From Gaertneriomyces semiglobifer (lineage: Eukaryota > Chytridiomycota > Chytridiomycetes > Spizellomycetales > Spizellomycetaceae): a stretch of DNA of 64,000 nucleotides. Positions 49,343 to 60,283 of this stretch are shown piece by piece. The stretch spans positions 62,001 through 126,000 of the forward strand of contig JAHLKF010000014.1 in assembly GCA_025558075.1 (NCBI GenBank). Direction: 5' to 3'. Every line of letters begins with the position of its first letter. Position 1 is the first letter of the stretch. A program made the translations under genes and the position numbers. The notes beneath the pieces are model-generated. The model was not told where the DNA came from and did not search any database. It was given only the letters and a program-made list of their open reading frames with translations.

Positions 49343-51483
49343 ATGCATTTTAGGCTTGCCAGTTATGCACTCAAATTCACCAGCTCTTGCTCGTCATCGT
49401 CCTCGTCGCGCGGTCTACAAAAGTGGTTCTCATCATCAGAACGGAACCGACCTTCCAAGTTAGCCAATGCAAGTAACAACGCCGAAATGAGTCGCCGAGC
49501 AGATTGGTGGAGCACTATAATGCAGCTCGTCAGGTCAGGGGATCGGCCGCCTCATCTAACGCAAGCGAACACGCCTGCTGTTTCCTCTGAAGTTGAGGGT
49601 CATCACGAGTTGCGCCCTCAGACTGAGCAAGACGAGGTCGATGTTCGACTTGACGTCGAGGGAAGTGCTGATGCAGGTACTCATAGTAACTCTCCTGAAC
49701 GAACACAAGGAGAAATAGCCTCTACAGATTACCCGCCTGGACCATCCAATCCGGTAGCGGCGGTTGCCAGTCATACGAATCCAGAAGGGAAGGATGGGAG
49801 GGAGAACAAAGACCACAAGGAACTACTAGCGGACTCTAAGTCTGAACATGGAGCAACGTCGCAAGTATCAGGTCCGCCGCTGCAGCCTACTGAACCTATC
49901 AAATACCGACGGCAGAATGTGGTTCTGCCTTCATATGAGCCAGAACTACTTCCGGATAACACAGTGGTGCCCGAAAGCGCGCAGAAACAGGTGTTTCATC
50001 GCCTGCTGCATACAGTGACCAATTGGATATATAGAAAACCTGCCGAAGAGCCTAGACGCGTGAGCATCCTCGAACGTTTGGTGCGATCACCGCATACTGT
50101 TCGGCGAATTGCCGTGGTCGGCGTGCACGGATGGTTTCCGGGAAAGTTCCTTCAAAGAGGTGCGTAGTGTCACGCTTGCCTGTCGATTGTCCGACGCTAA
50201 TTCGCCTTTCACAGTTGTTGGCGAACCAACTGGAACATCCGGACGCTTTGCCGAAAAGATGGCAACAGCTGTGCGAATGTTCTTCTCGGAACGCTACAAC
50301 ATTATGCTGGGAGAAGATGCCATTACTCTAATGCCGCTAGAGGGGGAAGGCAAGGTGGAACGTCGGGTGGAAATCCTTTACCGACAACTGGTGGAATCTC
50401 AACAATGGCGCAAGAAGTTATGGGAGGCGGATATGGTGTTTTTTTCCGCCCATAGTCAAGGCACCCCTGTTTCGGTCATGCTACTCTCCCGCCTTATTCG
50501 CGAGGGGCTCGTTGACGTGTCGAGACAGAAAGTGTGCTTGCTAGCTATGGCAGGTATAACACATGGTGAGCGCTGCCGCAAGAGTTAATTTGAATTAGTA
50601 GCATATGTGAACTTGGAATCGTCAGGACCATATCCCTCGCTGAAATCAAGCATGATTGTCAAGTATTTCGAAGCAGACGCTGCCCGCGAATTATTCGAAT
50701 TCAATGATGCTAACTCCGAAATTGCGAAGAAATATGTCATTGCGATGCGACACATGTTGAGCTGCGGAGTTCGGGTTGTGGCCATCGGAAGCTGGTATGA
50801 TCAGGTCGTCCCAGTAAGTGCACCCAAACTCATCTGGCTCTTTCGCTCAAGGCGCGGAGTTTCTAATGGAACTCGCAGCTTTATTCTGCCGTCATGCACG
50901 GTTTCCATCATCCCAATATTTACCGAGGACTTTACATAGACGGCGCAGATTACTCCCCTGATTTCATGAGTCACCTGGTAGTCTTCGGATTGAAGTTACG
51001 CAACAATGGCCTTTCCGATCACAATTTAGTGGTGCACCTTTCAGATATCTTGGCGGGTAACCTGTATGGCTTTGGTACACAGGGGCATTCTGCCATTTAC
51101 GAGGAGTTGAATACTTACACGTACGTCACAGCGAAACGCTCTGGGGGCACACTGGCATACTAACAATCAATCTGGTATTGCTTAGCTTGGCTGTCGCATG
51201 GACTATGGGTGCGAAACCGGCGTGGAGCATACCGCCACGACCCAGTGCACCATGGACGAGTAATGCCATGGTGTCGCAAAGTTTGAGTGCGCCTTCGCGT
51301 TTGAATCCATATTACCTTCCGTGGATCATGGCTAGATTGATTGATGATCCTGCAATTCGTGGCCATCCAACCCTGAGAAAAGACCTCGATGACTTGCTGA
51401 AGATGTATGAAATATGGGAGCCTAGTACGAAGCAGCTGAAGGAGATGCGCTACCGCCTGGAACCCCTGCGATCGCGGCTGTAG
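49343..51483 (+). CDS. alpha/beta-hydrolase-like fungal protein, possible mitochondrial presequence
   Basis: Five exons (49343-50159, 50215-50565, 50626-50813, 50879-51120, 51186-51483) encode 631 aa. The first 30 residues (MHFRLASYALKFTSSC, then a Ser run) are basic, Ser-rich and acid-free, as in a mitochondrial presequence. Residues ~35-215 are polar and probably disordered. The folded part begins at RRIAVVGVHGWFPGKFLQR, where VHGWFPG resembles the oxyanion region of lipases. It continues with FFSAHSQGTPVSVMLL, a nucleophile-elbow-like site with Ala in place of the first Gly of GxSxG, and later VVAIGSWYDQVVP, where the Asp is a candidate acid, and MHGFHHPNIYRG. I associate it tentatively with an uncharacterised fungal family that may include yeast YML020W. 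Activity is unproven. Confidence 0.8.
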
Positions 51484-51614
51484 CGGGGGAAGAAGCTGAA
51501 AAATGTACTTCTGATACAGGAAACATCAAAAGGCAAATAACGGACACTTGGAACTTGATGCACAGTGACCCAAGCTTGGGCTCCTCTTCCTCTCAATATT
51601 TTCAATACATTCTC

Positions 51615-53496
51615 CTAACTGTCAGCCTGTTGTTGACCCTGATGTTGACCCTGCCCGGCATGTGGGCCTCTGTTATCTCTTCTTTGTCCATGGAATCCCC
51701 CCTGTCGTTGGTAACCGTAATGATTCTGTTGATACTGGTTTCCACCGTAGTTACCTCTATGATTGTAGCCACCGCGACTGCCATAACCCCCACGGCGGAA
51801 CCCGCCACGTCCGTAACCACCGCGATAAGAACCCGTCTGACCAAACGTCTCCATGTTCAAGCGGCGTTCTTCGTATTGACGTGAGCGCCTGTTAACCCTG
51901 CATAAAAGCAAACTTAATCGATATTTCAAGGCCGGCGTATGATGTATCACGCACCTTCCATCACCCTCGGCACGTTCCTTTGCCTCACAGGAAATGTTAT
52001 CGAAGAATGAAGATTTCTGGTAGAAACCACTGTCTGGATCCTCTTCATCGTGATCAGCGGCATCCTCATGAGTCTCCGGCGTTACAGTCTTTGCAGCTTC
52101 GCCAACGAGTTCAGTTTTATTGAACTTGGCATTCGCAGACTCGAAATCGAAATCACTGTCCGGAACTGGAATACGGTTTTGACGCTGTTGACGAGGAACG
52201 AACGGTCTCCTGCTTCCGCCCCGACCGGGACCCCCACGACGGTGATGACCCTCGCCTTGTTGCTGCTGCTGGCGGCCTACATAACGTCCGTTTGGCACAG
52301 GGCGCTCTCCTGCATCATATTCCTGGACCTCAACGTCCGTTGGCTTACTGCCACCACCCAGTTGGTGCTCTTGATGCCTCTCCGCCTTAGAACCATCCTC
52401 TTTGATGTTATCTGAAATTGGAGCTTTCGCTTCTCCTGTATTCGCGGGATGTTGGGGACCCCGCTCAGCTAGCTCTTGTTTCCTGGACTTCAGCTGCCCC
52501 TCTACCAGCTTCGTGGCTCGTCCTACCTCAGCGTCCTTCGAAGTATTGTTGTCTGAGGGCGTCGCGTCTTCTTTCACCTGCATATTTCCAAAAGCAGCAG
52601 ACAGGGCCGCGGTATCAGCCTTGGGCTCCGGTCCGTTCATAGTAAGTGGCGTGCTAGCACCAACGGGAGGTAACATGGGCGGCTGGCTATGTCCAGGCTT
52701 TGATTCGGACACTATGAGTGTTGTGTTTTGGGCAGAACGTAAAAGGACAGTCGACTACCGTACCTGAGGCATCTCAAAAGTTCCAGGCATGCCCGGTTGT
52801 GGGCCCCAATACGCAGGTGGCATTGCACCGCCACGGGGTCCTTGATTCGGTGGTGCAAAAGGCTGTGGTTGTGGAAACTCTGGAGCATTTGGAGGTGGTA
52901 AACCGTAAGGATTATAACCTTGATGCGGCCCACCAAACCCGGGTTGACCCATTGGACCCATCGGTCCACCATATCCGCCCATGAATCCAGGAGGACCAGA
53001 CATAGGAGGGGGGCCCGGCCTTTGAACCTCGGGTTTCGGCGGGCCAGGAGCGGCTCCCACATTTTGCCCTCCTTGCGACTGCCGATTCGAAGAGATGTCA
53101 GCAGATAATTAGGGGTTGAAGCATGCTTGAACTCGGCCCTACCTGCACAACAGCAGGATCGTTAGGAACCTTCGGACCACCGGCATTGCCTCCAGCGGCT
53201 GCACTCATCACATGCAGATCCTCAATGTCTGATCCGCGGAAGACCACAAATGGATAAAGATCATCACTCGGCGGTATCTCTTCCGCAGGATTTCCTTTCC
53301 GCCCTTCCGTCCCATAAGAAATCACTACACCGGAAGGCCACGTGAGTTGGTTTGCATGCGAGAATGGCAAATTACGATGAACGATACCATTTTCCAGAGA
53401 AACAGTTGACTCTACCTGGTTGATGTTGGTGAGAACACCGACATACCGTATACCGGATTTGGAAATCAAACTAATACGAGCTCCAATGTACGCCAT
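51615..53496 (-). CDS. SCD6: SCD6/LSM14/RAP55 mRNP protein
   Basis: Five exons (53496-53388, 53324-53143, 53078-52764, 52697-51955, 51897-51615) encode 543 aa. Scd6/LSM14 represses translation and assembles P-bodies by binding eIF4G and the DEAD-box helicase Dhh1. The LSm domain opens the protein (MAYIGARISLISKSGIRYVG, then GTEGRKGNPAEEIPPSDDLY and FVVFRGSDIEDLHV). A Pro/Gly/Met-rich linker follows. The FDF motif (DSDFDFESANAKFNK) is near 385-400, the FFD box (SGFYQKSSFFDNISCE) near 430, and the TFG box (RRSRQYEERRLNMETFGQTG) near 455-470. The C-terminus is a long RGG/RGGY tract. Introns 1 and 4 are multiples of three without stops. It is divergent from the CIBAR-like gene. Confidence 0.95.
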
Positions 53497-53916
53497 GATG
53501 GGCTACACGTATTCTCCCTTAATTAAAACAAGCGATAGCCGCACTGCCCCGACACACAACGATAATCAAACCCGTGCTCTATCCCTTTCCCAATTGAACA
53601 CAACTGGGTCCACTACTAAACTTGTATCTCTCCTTCACACAACGTACGATGCTCTCGCCGTCCCTCTGCTGCTGCTGCTGCTGCTGCTGCCGTGCCGTTC
53701 ACCTCTACTATTCTGCCGTTTGGCTTTTGGGGCGACGTTTCGCTGTCGAGATCACCAGGCGCCAGCTGGCAATGGCAAAACCCTAACGCTACCGTGGCGC
53801 AAGCTGCTGACATCAGCACTCCGCTTAACCATAAGCGCGCTAACGCGTAACTCGCGAACGCTGTGAAGTAAGGAGAAGCTGATACAGAGCTTGCCAAACG
53901 CTGGGTAGCATCCAAA
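53497..53916. promoter_or_regulatory. divergent promoter SCD6 / CIBAR-like, with CTG repeat and motifs
   Basis: 420 nt between start codons. It holds eight CTG units at 53666-53689, the palindrome GCCAGCTGGC at 53761-53770, CAAAACCCTA at 53776-53785 and CGCGTAAC at 53844-53851. The last two recur in other spacers of the window. Confidence 0.65.
53666..53689. repeat. (CTG)8 microsatellite
   Basis: Eight perfect CTG triplets; CAG in the sense of SCD6, whose 5' UTR or promoter it occupies. It is not within a predicted coding exon. Confidence 0.9.
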
Positions 53917-55760
53917 ATGGATATCCTGAAGAGGGCCACTGGCCTTCCCGTAAGTGGGAGGTATATTTTTGTGGTGACCGCTTGTGCGTGTGCGTTATGA
54001 TGCGCTAACCTACCCTGCAAACAGTGATGAGGCCACAGTTTTCATCCACAAGACGATCAGGGATACAGGTATAAATATTATTTTATTGCCCAGTAGGAGC
54101 ATTGTAATGATAATCAAATTGTTTAAAGAGCGGAACATGAAGAGCCTGGGATCGATTGTAGCCGGCTACGTTCGAAACCAAGAACGTTGGTTGGCGTGCC
54201 ACCTGAATATTGTTTACCCTAAACTAATGAAAGCCCTATAATCTCATGTACTTCAGGGCTACACCGTAAAACCCGCAAACTTGCAATAGTGCTCAAGTCA
54301 TTTTCGGAAACGGAAGCTCCCAGCCTGGCGACTGTATTAGAAGGAATTGCGGATCTCATAAATGAGAAGGAAGACATTCACCAAGCATCTATTCAAAGCA
54401 TCAATGCGAATTCCAAAGAGCCCTTGCGTTTATATCCGGTACAATTGAAAGTTATTATTCACGCCGCAAGCCACTTGCTAACCATCACACGTATTCGCAG
54501 ATGATCTGCAACCGAATGAAGGTGAAGGAATCAAATGTTGCTCCACTTTAACCATTAAACCCTCGAGAGGCTAATGGCATCGATAGAACGAAATAAGGGC
54601 CATGGAAGATACTGTGTCAAAAGAAACCAAAAAACGTGACACCCTGGACAGAATATTGATCAAGGATGCCGCAAACCGGACGCGAGTTGTAGGTTCATGC
54701 TTGTCGAGGTTCAAGAGATATAGTGCACGATATGCTTAAAATATTCATTCTAGAGCCAGGCACAACTAGAGCTTAAAAGTGCGCATCAAGATGTCACCAA
54801 TGTTTCGAACAACGTATTGGATAGCCTGCTGCGATTCGAAGGCCAAAAGAGGGCCGACCTCCGGGTATGTCGAAGCCTTTTTACAACCAATGTGTGTGGT
54901 TGGATTCATGACTGTATGATCGTTCATAGAAGTCTCTCGGCGAGATGTTCCGTACAGAAATGAACTACCATGCTCGGGCGCTGGAAATTCTCACAGAAGC
55001 CCATCAGTTGATAAACGAAGATATGAGCGACGACATGCTGGACATTGAGGAGCGTTGCAACTTCCAGTCTCGAGCTGCTACTGCAGGATATGACTACGAT
55101 GAGCCAGTAAAGTCAAACCCACGAGGATATGCTAGCTCCCCCACAAAAATCAAAGGGACAAGGGAACGACATTCGTTGGACAGCTCCTCCAGAACACCTA
55201 GTCCACGAAAAGCACGATATGAAGACCGATACGATGATCGCCCGCGAAGCCCTTCCAAGGCTAGAACTCCACGAGTGCCCACTAAGGATAATGTTCCAGA
55301 CGTGGTTGAACCAAGTTCCCGGACGTCATCTCCGCTAAAAGCACAGGCGAAAAGCCCGAAAAGCCCAGCAAATTCTCGACGGCTTAACAGCCCAGTCAAA
55401 GCAATCGCCGAAAGGCGCTCGTCGTCTCGACCGCGTACACCGAAATCGGCGAAAACTGAAGAGGCCGAGGAAGAGTGGAACGATGAACATGAAAATAACG
55501 TACCAGCGACGGCAGTTCGTCAGAAGGGTAGGAAAGGGATACAGTATGAGGAGGAAGTGGCGGCCCGACGGGCCGGTTGGGGACGTCCCACGTATGTCGA
55601 AGCGGGCGACGAAGAAAATGATCGCCATTCCGCGGAAGACGACGAGAGCGACTACACGGGGTCTGAAGACGAAGAAGCAGAGGAAGAGTATCCGCGAAGC
55701 CCAACGCGCCGGTTAAGCCGGCGTTCTGCTACCTCCATGGGGCGTACGAATAACTGGTAA
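53917..55760 (+). CDS. CIBAR/FAM92-like BAR-domain protein
   Basis: Eight exons: 53917-53960, 54025-54068, 54129-54185, 54257-54438, 54501-54521, 54587-54688, 54754-54864, 54930-55760; 463 aa. CIBAR1/2 (FAM92A/B) are BAR-domain proteins at the ciliary base that act with CBY1 in animals. Segments align in order with human CIBAR as I recall it: [57 protein letters not shown], a long charged helix from exons 5-7, and [19 protein letters not shown], the counterpart of the conserved FHGKALEVYTAAYQ helix. Residues after ~225 form a Ser/Pro/Arg-rich then acidic disordered tail absent from short animal forms. Exon 5 is a 21-nt micro-exon. The match is to a family usually tied to cilia, consistent with a flagellated fungus, but other BAR proteins remain possible. 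Confidence 0.75.
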
Positions 55761-55899
55761 AGCAGAACTGATGGACACTGCTCTTGAGAGCCATGGAAAA
55801 GTAAGAGTGAGAGCCAGTAACTGTACATATATTTCGTAACGCCCGACCCGACAAAGAAAATCACCACATATATAATTTTGGAATGAAGGTTGAAGGAAT

Positions 55900-57107
<1,208 letters not shown>

Positions 57108-58267
57108 TTATCCAATGACAATCTTGCCGTCCGTTTCGTTCAATTCGTACTGCGGAATCTCCAGGTTCAAGGGAGCAGGTCCCTTCCGAATGCGGCCGGA
57201 AATATCGTAGTGCGAACCATGGCAAGGGCAGAACCAACCACCATATTCACCAGCTGTTTCATTTAGGAATTAGCATGAACATCATATGGTGTACCTGAGT
57301 TTGTGGTACAGACCTTCACCAATGGGCACACAACCCAAGTGAGTGCATACACCCAACATCACTAGCCATTCCGGCTTCTGTACACGGTCCGCGTCAGTCT
57401 CTGGGTCACGGAGCTCGCTCAAAGCCACGGATTCAGCCTCGGCAATTTCTGAAAAAATGACAGGGCTGAGAAACGGATACGTCCAGCACTGCCCGTGTTC
57501 ACATCACTCACCATCCGCGGTACGGTGGCGGACAAAGACGGGTTTTCCGCGCCACTGAGCAAGACAAAGGAATGAGCAAAACCATCTAAACCAGAACAGA
57601 CACAACGATGTGCAAGTGTCCTCTCGCACAATGTGCTTAGTCGTCCAATGCTGGACTCCAGTGGTCATTACGAACCTTGATGATAACGTTTTTGCCTTCC
57701 GGTACTGATGCCATATCCACTTCCACCTTGGCCATGGCAAGGACATCAGCAGACGCGGCAAAGTGAACCAGATAGTCCGTCACAATGTTCTTGGCAACAG
57801 CCGCTCCGATGAAACTGTATGTACCGATCATGAAGTAGGCAAAGTTGCGGCTCGAAGTATCGTCATAGTTGCGGACCTTGTACTGATCCTGATCCCTTGG
57901 TACCTGGGTGCAGTCTGCATCAGAAGCAACTGATCGTACAGCAGAAGCATAGAAACGCTTCTGGCCAAATACAGGAACAGATGCTGAAAAGATGGATACA
58001 TCCGTCAGAATGTGTTGATCAAAGTGGTTCTAACGCTCACCACGCATAACCGTGCGCAGCAAGGCATAGCATCGGTGATATAGTACCTGCGAACTGTGTC
58101 TTTGCTGTAAGCTGACCTCCCTTGATGCAAACTTTGGCAGACATTTTCGGGGTAGCGGCTGTGGGAACAGGTGCAGAACCGGCAAGCTTACGAGTAATAC
58201 CGGCAGCTGGAGTGGCGAACCAAGTCTTCACCCCGAGTAGAGACGGCGCAACTTTCACAGAAGCCAT
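57108..58267 (-). CDS. RIP1: Rieske iron-sulfur protein of complex III
   Basis: Five exons (58267-58087, 57983-57676, 57554-57512, 57448-57314, 57253-57108) encode 270 aa. This catalytic subunit of the mitochondrial bc1 complex passes electrons from ubiquinol to cytochrome c1. A basic presequence precedes RFYASAV, a likely processing region. The single membrane anchor and hinge ([20 protein letters not shown], then [14 protein letters not shown]) follow. The cluster-binding head has [19 protein letters not shown] and [20 protein letters not shown]. Predicted ligands are Cys212, His214, Cys231 and His234, with Cys217-Cys233 as the disulfide. It ends [20 protein letters not shown] and a short tail. 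Every residue expected for activity is present. Confidence 0.97.
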
Positions 58268-59046
58268 TGTGATGAAATGTGGAGGAGGGTATGGAGGGTC
58301 GAGGAGACGCGGAGATACCAGAAGAAACAAGGAAGGAGGTCGGTTATCGAGATAGAATACCCACTGTGGACGCCGAGAGCTTGAAGGACGCAGCTGCAGC
58401 TATAGAGCGATACAACCCCCGCTGAATCCAGTCCGTCGAGAGTGTGTGTGCGTGTAGATCAAGAACCTCTCGGCGACATTGACGGGAAATTCACTAAAAC
58501 GCGATTATGTAATTAAACAGTCACGTGACTGATCAAAAGCTGGACGAGGGAAGAAGGGGACGAGAACATAATGCCTGGATGGTTTGCGCAAGGTTCTTGC
58601 TTTAAGGCAGCACAAACGTTGGATCCAAGTTCTCTGCATGGCCTTTCCCTCTTTAGCGCCATCTGCCCGATTCCAGGTAGAACCACAACCGCAGCCATTC
58701 AACATCCATCAACTGAAGGTCACCGAGTTTGTTGCTATCTATCCACATCTGCCCATTGAAATGTGCGACAGACTGCTTCTCAAATGCTGGCTGGTAATAA
58801 TCGGCTCACTTTTCATACATAAAAATTCCACCATATTGGCGAAGTAATCATCGGCGAGGCACTCCATCATATTCCACAGTGGTAATCAACGCGAATGTAA
58901 ATCATCCTCAAGCCTTTTCTGCCCGTTCTTCTACCGGAAAAAGCACTCAACATGTCCCTCAACGGTGTCCGCATTTCAACAGGAGAGCAAAATGAATTGC
59001 GCACAGTTCTTTATCATGCTTTATTGAGCTTTTGTACAAACGAAGC
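58268..59046. promoter_or_regulatory. Rieske promoter side / RPL12 3' side
   Basis: 779 nt. The main feature is the palindrome at 58518-58531. No protein gene or RNA gene was recognised. Confidence 0.5.
58518..58531. promoter_or_regulatory. 14-bp palindrome CAGTCACGTGACTG with E-box core
   Basis: A perfect palindrome with CACGTG core and TCACGTGA centre, about 250 bp upstream of the Rieske start codon. TCACGTGA is the classical site of Cbf1/USF-type bHLH factors. The outer CAGTCAC resembles the HomolD box of fission yeast ribosomal-protein genes. Regulation of RIP1 is inferred from position. Confidence 0.6.
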
Positions 59047-59767
59047 TTATTCCTCAGGGATGTCAATTTCCTAAAAAGAAAGGTGTTTAGCACGCAAACA
59101 CCCGAAGAAAAATTATGCACTTGTTCACATACCCCGGATGCAACCTTCTCGCTGACATCCTGGGGAGACTGGCCATCGACAGTGCAACCGACAGAGAAAG
59201 CAGTACCAAGAATTTCCCTTACAGTGCCCCTAAGCTCCTTGGCGAGGGACTTGAACCGCATCTTACGTGCAATCTCAATGACCTGGTCGAGGGTGATGTT
59301 GCCGGAGTGCTTGACTGTGAAACGACAATAATCCTCAGTAAATCTGATCCCTTAACAGCAAAGCTACATCCAACATACTGTTCTTCTCCTTCTTGCGGTC
59401 CCGTGCAGGTTCCTTCAAGGCCTTGATGACCAAAGACGAGGCACTGGGAAGAACCTCGACAGCGGCCTGACGGTTTTGGATGACCAAACGGACGGTGATC
59501 CTGAGACCCTTCCAGTCCTTGGTGGCCTTGGCGATATCTTCACCAACCTTCTTGGGGGACTATCATTGTTGAATCGCGTAAAGTGGGACGCTTAGCGTTA
59601 GTTATCCACTAATCTCCTCGTTCTCTATTTAAAATTTCAAAGTAATGTCCACATACCAAACCAAGAGGACCAATCTTGGGGGCCAAAGCGGAACCACCAG
59701 CAACTTCACCACCAGTCGCCCTAAGGACAACGTAGGACACCGAGTTGGGATCAAACTTGGGAGGCAT
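59047..59767 (-). CDS. RPL12: large-subunit ribosomal protein uL11 (L12)
   Basis: Four exons (59767-59657, 59559-59379, 59314-59133, 59070-59047) encode 165 aa, the exact length of yeast and human L12. It forms the base of the ribosomal stalk, binding 25S/28S rRNA and the P0 complex at the GTPase centre. The N-terminal domain holds the Pro/Gly-rich switch ([20 protein letters not shown]), followed by [19 protein letters not shown] and [20 protein letters not shown]. The C-terminal rRNA-binding domain has [17 protein letters not shown] and [20 protein letters not shown]. The final exon is 24 nt and encodes EIDIPEE plus stop. It is divergent from the NEO1-type gene. Confidence 0.97.
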
Positions 59768-60283
59768 GTTTGACTGATAATCGCAAAATTCCTATTAGTC
59801 GTGTTCCATGTCTACATTCCTCCCACAACTACATCGTAAAAATACGCAAGTCCCTACCCACCTAGATCCTTTGGCGAAGTGCTAGTATATGGTTGATAAG
59901 GCGTCCTTACCCAAAGTGCTTTGCAAACTGGTTTCCGGCCGGCTGCACCGACAAAGCGCCCGGAAAAAAGAAAATGGCTGTTGGTAATTTAAGTAGGGTT
60001 TTGCCCCTAGCGGGTCGGGAAGCGCGTAACGTTCAACCAGCAAAGCGCCCATAACGCTTGGCATGAACGAAGAGACCATCGATATTCCCGCGGGGGATCA
60101 ATGGGCGGGACGTAATTGACAGCGACTGCGACAGCGAGACCGAAAGCAATAGAGTGTGTGTGTGTGTGCGTGTGTGTGTGTGTGTGTGTGCGTGAGTCGA
60201 GGAAGTAGTTTCGTTGACAGGGCGGGGAAAGCTGGTGGGACGGTGTGGGGTAAACGAACGAGGATTTGCCATGTTGATGGAGA
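59768..60283. promoter_or_regulatory. divergent promoter RPL12 / NEO1, with telobox-like site
   Basis: 516 nt. TAGGGTTTTG (reverse CAAAACCCTA) is at 59994-60003 and GCGCGTAAC at 60022-60030. A TG/GT-rich microsatellite follows at about 60152-60192. The first two are shared with other spacers. Confidence 0.6.
60152..60192. repeat. imperfect (TG)n microsatellite
   Basis: About twenty TG units interrupted by single CG steps, in the NEO1 5' flank. Confidence 0.9.
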
